NCBI GenBank assembly: GCA_025060325.1
Contig: JANXBW010000001.1
Coordinates: forward strand, 375,697-439,696
Direction: 5' to 3'
Source of the DNA: Thermoguttaceae bacterium
GTDB lineage: Bacteria; Planctomycetota; Planctomycetia; Pirellulales; Thermoguttaceae
DNA: 64,000 nt
The position numbers were made by a program, and so were the translations under genes. Every line of letters begins with the position of its first letter. Position 1 is the stretch's first letter. This document shows, one piece after another, positions 19,490-29,400 of this stretch. Under the pieces are notes generated by a model that was not told where the DNA came from, did no database searches, and saw nothing but the letters and a program-made list of their open reading frames with translations.

Positions 19490-20407
19490 ATGTCCGAACC
19501 CGCAATGGTTAGCATCCGCGACCAGAGGGCCCCCCGTTTTGTCCCCATCTCCACAAACCACCCTTGCGGGGGGATTAATCGTTCGACCGCTTTGGGAGGT
19601 GCGGTTGGCCTTCTGCTTTCGATGGTGTTTCAGTCCGGCTGGGTGGGTGCCGAGGCTCGGGAACTGTGGCAGACATGCCTTGTAGTGACAAGCCAGACCC
19701 CTTCGCAAGCCGTTCCCTCCCCCGGTCCCGCTTCGGGGCAGACTGACACATCCAAGCCCGGGGGGTCTTCCAAACAAGAGACTTCCTCGGAAGTTTCGCC
19801 CACTTCCTCGGAGGCAAAATACCAGTGGCAAAGCCTTTTTGACGGGAAAGAGCTTGGCAAATGGGCGATAACCCGCTTTGGCGGGGAGGGGGAGGTGACC
19901 GTGAAGGACGGTTGCATTGTCCTCGGGATGGGGAATCCCATGACGGGTATCACCTGGACCGGTGAGGTGATCCGGGACAATTACGAGCTCGAAATAGAGG
20001 CCAAGCGCACAAGCGGGATCGACTTTTTCGCAACCACCACATTTCCTGTAGGAAACGAGTTTTGTAGCTTTGTGGTGGGCGGTTGGGCGGGAACCGTCGT
20101 CGGCCTATCGTGCGTGGACCTGCGCGATGCCTCGGAAAACGAAACCACCCAATTCAAAGTCTTCCAAGACAATCGGTGGTATCGGATCCGGATTCGTGTT
20201 TCCGAACCGAAGATCGAGTGCTGGATTGACGACGAAAAGCTTGTGGACATTAAGCGGCAGGGGCATAAGTTCACGGTCCGGGTCGAATGCGACTTATGCC
20301 GGCCGTTGGGAATTGCCACTTGGTGTACGGAGGGAGTGATTCGCCAGATCCGCATTCGGCAGTTGACACCCCAAGAGGTGATCGATATCGCTGAGGGCCT
20401 TCGGTGA
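19490..20407 (+). CDS. Exported DUF1080-like protein (first of tandem pair)
   Basis: 305 residues from the ATG at 19490 (GAGGAG about 7 bases upstream). A hydrophobic stretch ending in VGAEA near residue 60 looks like an export signal with a long leading region. A Ser/Pro/Thr-rich linker follows, then a DUF1080-type jelly roll: WQSLFDGKELGKWAI, GIDFFATTTFPVG, VGGWAGTVVGLS, RWYRIRIRVSEPKIECWID. DUF1080 includes 3-keto-disaccharide hydrolases and carbohydrate-binding relatives; no active site could be assigned. The next gene encodes a close relative, so this is a tandem duplication. It heads the plus-strand arm leading into the vWA genes. Confidence 0.85.
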   Translation: MSEPAMVSIRDQRAPRFVPISTNHPCGGINRSTALGGAVGLLLSMVFQSGWVGAEARELWQTCLVVTSQTPSQAVPSPGPASGQTDTSKPGGSSKQETSSEVSPTSSEAKYQWQSLFDGKELGKWAITRFGGEGEVTVKDGCIVLGMGNPMTGITWTGEVIRDNYELEIEAKRTSGIDFFATTTFPVGNEFCSFVVGGWAGTVVGLSCVDLRDASENETTQFKVFQDNRWYRIRIRVSEPKIECWIDDEKLVDIKRQGHKFTVRVECDLCRPLGIATWCTEGVIRQIRIRQLTPQEVIDIAEGLR

Positions 20408-20800
20408 GCAAAGCGCAATTGGTCCGCGTGACTGCGAGGATGCGCTTCGCTGCGCGATCTAAGTGCTAAACCGTCGGCTGGGTCCCCTAGGCGGCTCGGC
20501 TTAATTTTGTAAGCGATCAAGGGAACATAGGCGGCCCGCGGCTGACGGTACACTTAAGACCGGTTTTTACAGTTCTCAGGATTCCGCATAAACTCGGCTG
20601 AGCTGTTTCAAACCGATCCCTCTCAATGAAAGCAAAACCATTTGTCATTTTGCGCAACTATTTACGCCCACGACCAGGCTTTGAAAAGGCCAGGAGTAAG
20701 GGATCGGCTGCGACAGGTCAGAGCCTGGAGGCATCCACTCAGCAACGATTCATAACGAAGTGTTGACGTGTATTCGACGAAGCCTGTGGTGATCCAATTT
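20408..20800. other. Spacer between the two DUF1080 genes
   Basis: Nothing recognisable. It is long enough for a separate promoter for the second DUF1080 gene and the vWA genes. Confidence 0.35.
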
Positions 20801-21514
20801 ATGTTGCGAATCCACGCGTTGGTGGCACCGTGCAGCGCATTCGTACTTACGGCGCTGACAATAACGCCGCCGTTTGCGCTCGCGGCAGAGGAAAACCGCA
20901 GTTTGCCAACTCAAGCGACCGCGGCGGCAAAATGGCATGACCTGTTTAATAGGCGGGATCTAAGCGGGTGGGAAGTGGTCTCTGTTTACGAATATCGCGA
21001 TCATGGCAGGATCGTTGTGGAAGAAGGCGGGCTCATCCTGGGTGAAGGTCAACCCGGCACGGCCATCCGCTGGAAGGGTGAATTCCCCCGGATGAACTAT
21101 GAACTTGCTCTTGAGGCCCAAAAGACCGGCGGAAGCGACTTTTTCTGTGGACTTACCTTCCCGGTGGGCGAAAAACATTTGACCTTAATTGTGGGCGGCT
21201 GGGGCGGGTCAGTAGTTGGTCTTTCCATGGTAGACGGTGAGCCGGCCGCTGAAAACGAGACCTGCCGCTGGGTGTCCTTTGAGACCGGACGCTGGTACAA
21301 AATTGTGCTGCGGGTAAGCCCTTGTGCGATCGTGGTCTGGCTGGACGGCGAAGAGCTTATCCGTTTTGATCCCCGCGGTCGGCGGCTATCGCTTCGATGG
21401 GAAAGCGAGCCTTGTGCCCCCCTTGGTCTGGCCACTTGGAAAACGTCTGCCAAGTACCGCACTATCGCCTACCGGCTGTTGACAGAAGAGGAGCTACGCG
21501 GCTGTAAGCAATGA
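20801..21514 (+). CDS. Exported DUF1080-like protein (second of tandem pair)
   Basis: 237 residues from the ATG at 20801; a GTG at 20768 is the alternative. The first 30 residues form a normal signal peptide ending near FALAAEE. The rest is a DUF1080-type domain, WHDLFNRRDLSGWEVVS to the end, sharing with its upstream neighbour the blocks DFF...TFPVG, VGGWGGSVVGLS, ENET and WYKI...VVWLDGEEL. The shared DFF/VGGW/ENET set suggests a distinct subfamily. Its stop overlaps the BatA-like gene start (ATGA), so translation is coupled to the vWA genes, which ties this jelly-roll protein to the complex. Likely periplasmic; ligand unknown. Confidence 0.87.
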   Translation: MLRIHALVAPCSAFVLTALTITPPFALAAEENRSLPTQATAAAKWHDLFNRRDLSGWEVVSVYEYRDHGRIVVEEGGLILGEGQPGTAIRWKGEFPRMNYELALEAQKTGGSDFFCGLTFPVGEKHLTLIVGGWGGSVVGLSMVDGEPAAENETCRWVSFETGRWYKIVLRVSPCAIVVWLDGEELIRFDPRGRRLSLRWESEPCAPLGLATWKTSAKYRTIAYRLLTEEELRGCKQ

Positions 21515-23715
21515 GGGGTTTTTCCGGGGTTGTTCTGGCCATGGGCTTCTTGCAGCCGTGGCTCCTTGCGTGGTTGGTGACGGCTGCCATCCCAGTAATA
21601 ATCCACCTTTGGAGCCGACACCGATGCCGACAAGTCCCCTGGGCGGCGATGGACTTTTTGCTGGCGGCCCTGCAAGCGCGGCGACGGCGGATCCTCCTTG
21701 AAGAATGGTTCCTCCTCTTCCTTCGGATGTTGATTTTTGTGCTTGTTGCCCTAGCGGCAGCCCAGCCGTTTTTTGGGCGCACAGCGCCCCCGGGTGGCGC
21801 CGTTGAGCCCGTTCATCGGATTCTGCTTATTGACAGTTCTCTTTCCATGCAGGCCCGGCGGGACGGAGGCAGTTCCTTCGAAAAAGCTAAGGAATCACTG
21901 CGTGCACTTCTCCGCGAAGGCTACTCGAAGGACACCGTCAGCATTGGCGTCTTTTCGTCAACAATCCGCTGGATTATCCGTGAGCCGATCGCGGCAAGCG
22001 CTAATCTTTCCGCCCAGCTTGCCGACGTTGTCCCGACCCACGGAGCCGCGGACATACCGGGCGTTCTTGCCCAGCTGACCAACTACCTTCGCGAGCTTGC
22101 TGACCGCGACACTCGACCGGCAAGGCGCGAAGTGTGGATCCTCACAGACCTGCAAGCAGCTAGCTGGTGGCCGCCGGATTCGGAGCTTCAGCAGAAACTT
22201 CGAAACCAGCTGAGGTCACTCCTGGGAACGATCCCGGTGTATATTGTTGACGTAGGGCCGAGCGATAGAGCAAACGTGGCCGTGGCAGCGGTAACAGTGA
22301 GTGTGTCGCCAGTCCTAGCCGGCGATACCGCTGAGATGGTCGTGCGGATAGCAGGCTTTGGCCTCCCCAGCCCTCGCTTGGTTCAAGTGAGTCTCCAACT
22401 CAACCAAGATACACTGGCTAAGCAAACCTTGACGGTGGGGCCGGACAGCGAGGCGACCCTCCGCCTGCTGCACCGGTTTTTTAGCGAAGGGGACCACGTA
22501 ATCGAGGCCCGACTCGTGGACAACACGGATGCTTTAGCGACCGACGATCGGCTGAGAACAGTTGTGCACGTACACCCTGCCCTTCGTGTACTTTGTATCG
22601 ACGGCCGGCCGCGAGGTGACCCGTTTGGGGGCCCGACGGGTTACCTGGCCATGGCACTTAACCCCGGGGGACCATCTTCCCTTCGAGGCACAATCCTTGT
22701 GGACAAAAAGCCGGTAAGTTCACTGGGAGAATTTGAAACCCCTGCGCCGGACGTCATCGTGCTGTGCGATGTGGCGGAACTTTCCCCGGCCGAAGCAGAA
22801 TTCCTTGGGCGGTTTGTGCGGCAGGGGGGAGGATTGATTCTATTCCTCGGGGAATCCACCCAAGCCGACTCTTACAATGCCCTAGTTCCCCAAGAGGACC
22901 AAAACGGCGAAAGCTTGATGCCCGCTCGGTTGGTTCGGCCGGTGACGAATGATCCGCAATTTCGTTTAGATCCACTGGGCTATCGCCATCCACTTCTTGC
23001 TGCCTTTCGCGATTACGAGCGGGCAGGACTTGTGAATATTCCGGTCGAAAAATATTGGGCTTTGGAGGTCCTTCCCCAGCACGGCGGCGTTACAGCTCTT
23101 AGCCTGGGAAATGGATGGCCATTCATCGCGGAAAAGACTTTGGGGCTAGGCCGGGTGATTGTCGTGGCCAGTCCGCCCGATCCGGCGTGGACTTTGCTTC
23201 CCAAATGGCCAAGCTTCGTCCCTCTTGTGCACGAAATGGTTCGGTTTGCCACGAAAGGCAAGTTCCCCCCGCGAAGCACGGTGCTAGGAGCCTGCTTCGA
23301 AGCGTTCTTCCCTCCGGAAAAATCGGGAACAGTCTACCTGGTTCGGAGCCCGACTGGCCAGGAAGAAGCAGTGAGGATACAGGAAGAGTCCGGCTGGGCT
23401 ACTCTACGCTTTTGTCCGCAAGAGACTGCCGGCATCTACCGCGTGGCCGATGCGGAAGGCAACGAACTTTTGTATGCGGCGCTTTCTCCACCCGAGGAAT
23501 CAGACCTTCGGGCAATTACCCCCGAAGAATTCACCCAAGCGCTTGGTAATCCGCAAGGGCTTTACGTGTTGCCGGTAGGGGAAGCTCCGCGGAGTCCTCC
23601 CACTCTGGCGGGCCAAGCTCTGCATGACCTTTCTCAGCAATTGTTGTATATGCTTATTTGCCTTGTGGCACTTGAAAGCATCGTGGCCTACCGGTTAACC
23701 CGCAGAGGTTTATGA
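21511..23715 (+). CDS. BatA-like N-terminal membrane protein with vWA domain
   Basis: 734 residues. It starts with the BatA-type double-helix module: GFLQPWLLAWLVTAAIPVII then HLWSRHR...VPWAAMDFLLAAL, and a second helix ending LAAAQPFF. A vWA domain follows with ILLIDSSLSM (about 104-113), close to the DxSxS metal site. After it comes a long beta-rich part with a Rossmann-like segment (VIVLCDVAELSPAEAEFLGR), and a last helix (LLYMLICLVALESIVAY). An ATG at 21541 is an alternative start. Overlaps of four bases at both ends mean tight coupling to DUF1080 upstream and the second vWA gene downstream. It is probably a membrane scaffold facing the periplasm. Confidence 0.9.
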   Translation: MRGFSGVVLAMGFLQPWLLAWLVTAAIPVIIHLWSRHRCRQVPWAAMDFLLAALQARRRRILLEEWFLLFLRMLIFVLVALAAAQPFFGRTAPPGGAVEPVHRILLIDSSLSMQARRDGGSSFEKAKESLRALLREGYSKDTVSIGVFSSTIRWIIREPIAASANLSAQLADVVPTHGAADIPGVLAQLTNYLRELADRDTRPARREVWILTDLQAASWWPPDSELQQKLRNQLRSLLGTIPVYIVDVGPSDRANVAVAAVTVSVSPVLAGDTAEMVVRIAGFGLPSPRLVQVSLQLNQDTLAKQTLTVGPDSEATLRLLHRFFSEGDHVIEARLVDNTDALATDDRLRTVVHVHPALRVLCIDGRPRGDPFGGPTGYLAMALNPGGPSSLRGTILVDKKPVSSLGEFETPAPDVIVLCDVAELSPAEAEFLGRFVRQGGGLILFLGESTQADSYNALVPQEDQNGESLMPARLVRPVTNDPQFRLDPLGYRHPLLAAFRDYERAGLVNIPVEKYWALEVLPQHGGVTALSLGNGWPFIAEKTLGLGRVIVVASPPDPAWTLLPKWPSFVPLVHEMVRFATKGKFPPRSTVLGACFEAFFPPEKSGTVYLVRSPTGQEEAVRIQEESGWATLRFCPQETAGIYRVADAEGNELLYAALSPPEESDLRAITPEEFTQALGNPQGLYVLPVGEAPRSPPTLAGQALHDLSQQLLYMLICLVALESIVAYRLTRRGL

Positions 23716-26126
23716 AGCCGCCCTTGGCCGTCCTGTCAATCTGCGCGCTTGTAACCGCCCGGCCCTGGCCGGCGATGGCCGAAGCTTTTTTGACAGAAGG
23801 TGCCAGCTGGCAGCTTCAGGCGGATTGGGGCTGGTCGCTCGGAGCAACTTTGCTTGCCTTTCTCCTTTTAGAAGTTGTCGTTCTCGGGCTTTACTGGCGG
23901 CAGCAGTCAACAACTCCTCTCCTTTTGCGCTTAGGGCTTGCTCAACTTCGGGTGCTTGCCTTCGCGGTGCTTTTTCTCATGCTCTCGCGGGCAAGCCTGG
24001 CCTTTTTCCGCGTGGGTTTACCTTATTTACCAATTCTTGTTGACGATTCGTTAAGCATGACCGCGGCCGATACCTACGATCTTGCCACGGCGGATAGCCT
24101 GCGAAGAACACTAAATTTGGCCTCGGGAGAACCGATTTCGCGATGGAGAATTGTCCAAGGCCTTTTCGGCCCTTCAGGAAAGGGTGTTTGGGAGCGGCTT
24201 GCGAAGCAGTACCGGATGAGGGCGCACTTGCTTGAGCGACCAAACGAGGGTACCCCGCTTGAGGTAACTACTTTGCCGTGGTTACAAGATCATCAGCCGC
24301 AAACTCCTAGAACCGAATTGGGAAGCGCCATTCGCAGGCTCCTTGAGGCCTACGCCGGCAGTTCGCCTGCAGCGCTTGTGGTCGTCACCGACGGGATCAA
24401 CACCGAAGGACCCGGACTTGCCGAGGCCGCCCGCTGGTCACGAACGGCTAACGTCCCCTTGTTCTTCATCGCCTTAGGCCAGGAGGTCACCGCCCCGGAT
24501 GCGGAACTTCGCGACCTAGCCGTCCAAGACCCGGTATTTGTCGGAGATTTAGCGATCTTCAACTGCACTTTAGAGGCAAAGCGCCTCAAGGGGCAGAAGC
24601 TTCAGGTAGCACTCAAAGAGGAAGGCCAGGCTCAGCCGCTGCAAACTGTCGAGGTCGTGCCCAGCGACGACAACTTCCGGCAGCTTCTGACATTGACACA
24701 CCGGCCCACTCAGGTCGGCATCCGCCGGTTTGTGGTGGAGCTTACCCCCACGGTTGAGGAGAGCAACCAGGACAACAACCGCTTGGAACGGACCATCACG
24801 GTCACCGATGAAAAGATCCGCGTCCTCCTGGCTGCCAGTGGACCATCATACGAATTTCGATTTCTCCGGAATCTTCTGGCCCGGGAGCGAACCGTGGAGC
24901 TTCGCACCCATCTCCAGGAGGCCGACCCAGGTCACAGCCAGCAGGATAGCCTGGCTTTGGAATCATTCCCGATACGCCGCGAGGAGCTAATGTGGTTTGA
25001 TGTTGTCATCTTAATGGACATTAACCCAGCACTTCTCGGAAGGGTGGGGCTTGAAAGCTTGGCCGCCGCGGTTGATCCGCCGGACGCAACGGAAGAGACT
25101 ACAGGCCTGAGTCTAATCGTCGTGGCCGGACCTCGGTTTTTACCTGGGGCGCTTGTCAAAACCCCCCTTGAAAAACTTCTTCCGGTTGACCTCGCCCCTG
25201 TCCTGGCACCCGTTGGTCAGAGCGGCATCAGCGGAGCATTCCGACCAAGGCCCACGCCAGCTGGTCTTGGATTTCCCGGCCTTCAGCTTGCCGACTGGCC
25301 GACGGAAAGCCAAGCAGTGTGGGAGCACCTCCCGCCCCTTTATTGGCACGCCGTACTGGGACCGGCCAAGGCCGGGGCGCGGGTGCTCTTAGAACATCCA
25401 GACCTCCTGGGACCAGATAACCGCCCGGTGCCGCTAGTGGCCTTCCAATACTTCGGTAAAGGTGCCGTGCTAATCCACGGGTTTGACGAGACGTGGCGGT
25501 GGCGGTGGCGGGTTGGTGATGTTTTCTTCGGGCGATATTGGCTGCAGACCCTTCGGTTTTTAGCACGCGGCAAGCTTGGGGCTCGCGACAAGCGCCCTAT
25601 CCTTTCGACCAACAAGCGCGAGTACCAGTTCGGCGAGCCGGTTTCACTCCGCCTTGTTTTCCCGGAAGGTCTTCGACCTCCTGCCGGCGACACGGTTACG
25701 CTCCTGGTTCGCTTCGGGGAAGGCAAACCACAGCCCGTTACGCTTTCGCGAAGCGCCGCTGCAAATGGAATTTTCGAGGGCACATTATCCCGACCCCCGG
25801 TGGGAACCCATCGGATCTGGTACCCTGATCCCACACGGCCTGGGCAAGATGTAACGGCTGATTTTCGCATCCTCCCGCCCACCGGCGAATTCTCCCGCCT
25901 CGAAACTGACATCCAAGCTATGCGTCAGGCGGCGGAAATGACCGGCGGGCTTGTCCTGCGTCCTTGGGAGATATCGCGGCTTCCGGAGCTTCTCCCGCGC
26001 GGACAATCCTTGCCGCTGGAAGCTCTGCCGCCTTGGCCGCTGTGGAACTCCTGGCCGATCCTCCTCCTTTTTGTCATTCTCCTATCCGTCGAATGGATTC
26101 TGCGCAAAACTGCCGGTATGGCGTAG
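23712..26126 (+). CDS. Membrane vWA / glutamine-amidotransferase-like protein
   Basis: 804 residues. Two N-terminal helices (LGATLLAFLLLEVVVLGLYW and LRVLAFAVLFLML) precede a vWA-like region with ILVDDSLSM (about residue 105) and ALVVVTDGINTEG. CARDB-like beta segments follow (GIRRFVVELTP, NNRLERTITV), then a Rossmann-like part (IRVLLAASGPSYEFRFLRNL) of the kind annotated as amidotransferase-like in planctomycetes. A final helix lies at the C-terminus (SWPILLLFVILLSVEWILR). No amidotransferase catalytic triad was identified, so enzyme activity is doubtful. It is translationally coupled to the preceding BatA-like gene and probably works as its partner. Confidence 0.87.
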   Translation: MKPPLAVLSICALVTARPWPAMAEAFLTEGASWQLQADWGWSLGATLLAFLLLEVVVLGLYWRQQSTTPLLLRLGLAQLRVLAFAVLFLMLSRASLAFFRVGLPYLPILVDDSLSMTAADTYDLATADSLRRTLNLASGEPISRWRIVQGLFGPSGKGVWERLAKQYRMRAHLLERPNEGTPLEVTTLPWLQDHQPQTPRTELGSAIRRLLEAYAGSSPAALVVVTDGINTEGPGLAEAARWSRTANVPLFFIALGQEVTAPDAELRDLAVQDPVFVGDLAIFNCTLEAKRLKGQKLQVALKEEGQAQPLQTVEVVPSDDNFRQLLTLTHRPTQVGIRRFVVELTPTVEESNQDNNRLERTITVTDEKIRVLLAASGPSYEFRFLRNLLARERTVELRTHLQEADPGHSQQDSLALESFPIRREELMWFDVVILMDINPALLGRVGLESLAAAVDPPDATEETTGLSLIVVAGPRFLPGALVKTPLEKLLPVDLAPVLAPVGQSGISGAFRPRPTPAGLGFPGLQLADWPTESQAVWEHLPPLYWHAVLGPAKAGARVLLEHPDLLGPDNRPVPLVAFQYFGKGAVLIHGFDETWRWRWRVGDVFFGRYWLQTLRFLARGKLGARDKRPILSTNKREYQFGEPVSLRLVFPEGLRPPAGDTVTLLVRFGEGKPQPVTLSRSAAANGIFEGTLSRPPVGTHRIWYPDPTRPGQDVTADFRILPPTGEFSRLETDIQAMRQAAEMTGGLVLRPWEISRLPELLPRGQSLPLEALPPWPLWNSWPILLLFVILLSVEWILRKTAGMA

Positions 26127-26450
26127 AATCAACCGGATAGGAGGGTGCTCGGCTTTGCCGCCTCCAAGGGGTGATTCGGCCCTGCGGGTTGACAGATTAA
26201 CGGAGTCCGCGTCGCTCCCAGTCGATTCCACCGGTTCAAAGCGCGCGGCGGAACCGACTGCTGATCAAGGACCTTCGCGACAAGTCAACGGTAGGTCTCT
26301 TATAAAGGGCCGGCTTAATCTCCCCAAAAGTTCGGTCTTTGCTGGCCGGGGTAGCGATCAAGCCCGCCAAAGTGCCTGGTCCGAAAGGATTGTTAACAAC
26401 AACGTTAAACCATAAATGGTCGAATTGGGGAACTCCCACGGGAGGTCGGC
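26127..26450. other. Spacer before the giant coiled-coil gene
   Basis: Possible imperfect stem (GGAGG...CCTCC) near 26141-26167 just after the preceding stop. No gene. A separate promoter for the downstream gene is possible. Confidence 0.35.
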
Positions 26451-29400
26451 GTGGTTTTTACTCGCCTCTGGTCCACAGATGTGCTCCGCCACGTAGCAAG
26501 AATGCAACGCGGGCAAGCCTCTGACTTGCTCGGCTTGCCGGTGCATCCGCTTTTTTCGGAGTTCGTTCGGCTCCGTCGGCAAGCGCTCTGGTTACTCGTC
26601 GGAACACGACTGCTGTTGATCGTGGGCGTAGCCATTGGTCTTGGGTTATTGCTTGGATCCCTAGACTATGTGCTCCGCCTCGACGATCGGCTGGTGCGCG
26701 CTCTGCTGCTGGCAGGGTGGGTGGCTACTTTCGTAGCGCTTGCCATTCAATTGGTTATTCGTCCACTTGTGGTGGGGGCCGACACAGTCCACTTCGCTCG
26801 CGAGCTAGAAAAGATCTTCCCCCGTCTTTCTGACAGGCTAGCGGCGGCAATTGATTTCCTGCATCGGGGCGAAGATTCACCAGCCGCGGGTTCCTTGGCT
26901 TTGCGACGGGCGGTGGTGGAAAGCGCCTGGCAGCACCTCCAGTCGACACAGTGGCCCAGCAAATTGCGAAGAGACCTTTGGTGGCGAAGTTCGGCATGTG
27001 TTCTTATACCCGCTTTTGTGCTTATGTTATTGACCCTCGGGTGGCCACAGCTTGTCAGTGTGGGCATTCTCCGCCTGTTTACACCGTGGCAGCAGGTGGG
27101 CTGGCCGCAACGGTTTCACCTTGTGGTTTTGCACCCGGTGCGGGAGGTCGCTCGCGGCGGCGACTTCGAAGTGGCTATCGTGGACCGGGACGGTAAACGG
27201 CTGCCTTCCGGCGGCAAGGCTTGGTTTCGGTTTCAAACAAGCGATGGTCAAACTGTAAGCGAGGTAGTGCCGCTTGTTTACATGGATCCCCAAACGGCTC
27301 GCCGGCGCTTTTCCGGAGAAGACGAGCGTCGGTTGGCAAACGGCGTGTGGATTGTTCGGCGCCAAAGCGTGGACCGGGCTTTTTGGTTTCGCGTCGAGGT
27401 GGGCGACGACCGATCGATGGACTGGATATTTGTGGATGTTACTTTAGCCCCGTCTGTCCAGGGTTTATCGGCGGAAATTTTTCCGCCCCCGTACACCGGC
27501 TGGCAGCCGGCTCGCAGCACCGGGCCATTTGCAGCCCTGGCGGGCAGTCGAATCGTCATTTCCGGCCAGTCAACAAAGCCCTTGTCGGCGGTTACCCTTC
27601 ACTTGGGGACCGAGGGAGCGTTCCCAGGAAGCGTGGAGGGACTAACCCAATTTAAGGCAGAATTCACCGCCGAGCGCTCGGCAAGCTTTTGGTTGGAACT
27701 GATTGATCGTTCTGGGCTTGTCGGCGGCAGGGAGGATCGCTGGCAATTGAAGGTTTTTCCGGACAACCCACCCACGATCCTGTGGCGGGAAGGTCGAACG
27801 CTTGTGCGGGCCACTCCTCGGGGCAAGGTAGTTGTCAGCGGTGAAGCAAGGGACGATCTTGGCCTGCGTCGCGTGGACTTAAGCATGCAAAAGGGGGACG
27901 AGCGAGTGCTTTCTGCTACTGTTTACGAAGGCCCCCCTTTCCCCGCGGCCCCAGGCGAGGATTTTGTTGAAAAAGGCCCGCTGGGAGAGCGCCGGGCTTT
28001 CCTACACGAGTTGAGCCTGGCGCCACTTTCACTTCAGCCGGGCCAACAGCTTACGGTAATAGCTAAAGGGGAAGACCATCGAGGGCAAGTAGGCGAAAGT
28101 GAGCCGCTTGTTATCCAAATCCTCTCACCAGAAGAACTACTAGACAACACACTTAGCCAACATCAAGCCATCTTGGCCGAGTTGCGCCGGGCACTTGAGG
28201 TACAGCGTTCCGCTTACAAATTCGCCAAAGATGTGGCCCAATCGCTGGAAAACACCTCCGCCCTGCCTCCAAAGGCTGCTTCCGGTCTAGAAGGAGCATT
28301 GTGGACCCAGCGGGAGGTTGCACGCATCCTGGCGGGTTCTTCCGAATCGGTGCTTCGCCGCGTTGACGATCTCGTGGTCAACCTAACTGAAAACCAACTG
28401 GAGCAAGTTAGTGTCTTTGCGCAGCTTGCTGAGCTGCAGAAAAAGCTTCACATGCTAGCTCAAGGTCCTCTACCGGCCAGCGAGCAGGGACTTCTTGCCG
28501 CCCTGCGAAACTTAACCTGGTTCCGCGAAGAGAACCAGCCCGAAGAATTAGCCCGCCAAAAAGCGGAAACTGCTGCAAAGGAACTGCAAGGGGCCCTCGG
28601 CTATCAACAGGAAGCCATCAACATCCTCTCACAAATTGTGGCCGACATGGAAAGCGACGATCAGCTGCGCCGGCTGACACAGGAGCTTTCCGGCCTAATT
28701 GATAAACAGCGGGAAATCCGCGAGCAAACCCAGGTACAAGCGCGACGAACAACTGGCAGGTCCTTAGAACAGCTAACCCCGGAGGAACGATCTGCCCTTC
28801 AGGCTCTCGCCGCAAAGCAACGGCAACTGGGCGAGGATTTTGGCCGATTTAGCCACTCGCTGCGCCAGTGGTCAGAAAACTTATCGCAAGAGCAAACTTC
28901 TGCCTTGGCCCAAGCTGGTAAATTAGCCGCCGAAAAATCCGCTCAACTCGAAAGCCAAGGACTTTTGCCAAAGACCGTACACGATATCGCGGAAAATCGC
29001 TTGGGACAAGCACTTGGTCAACAAGAGCAAATCCTTCAAGGGCTGGAGGAACTCTCAAAAATTCTGGGTAAGGACTGGCGTGACGAGGATGCGCAGGTAG
29101 CCAACTCGGGTGAAAGCTTCTCGGAAGCCTTGGCCGAGTTGACCCGTCGACAATCAGAGGTGCGAAGCCAATTCGCCGAGGCAGCGGCTTTGGGTGAACA
29201 GGCGTGGCAAAAAATGCTTTCTCAAGCAACGCAACTTCAGGAGGAGGTGCTCAAGGAAGCAAGGAAAGTTCGGCAGAACATAGAGGGCGCCGCTCAACAG
29301 GACGTAAATGAAACTCTGCGTGCGGCAGAAAATTCCATGGAGGCAGCAATTGCCGAAGGCCGCAAGGGCCAGGCCCAGGCAGCCCTTACCCAGGCCGCGA

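Noticed and set aside
18700..19554. 284-residue minus-strand open frame in the divergent gap
   Set aside because: No ribosome site, no domain, no signal peptide, and composition unlike its neighbours; it also runs into the DUF1080 gene start.
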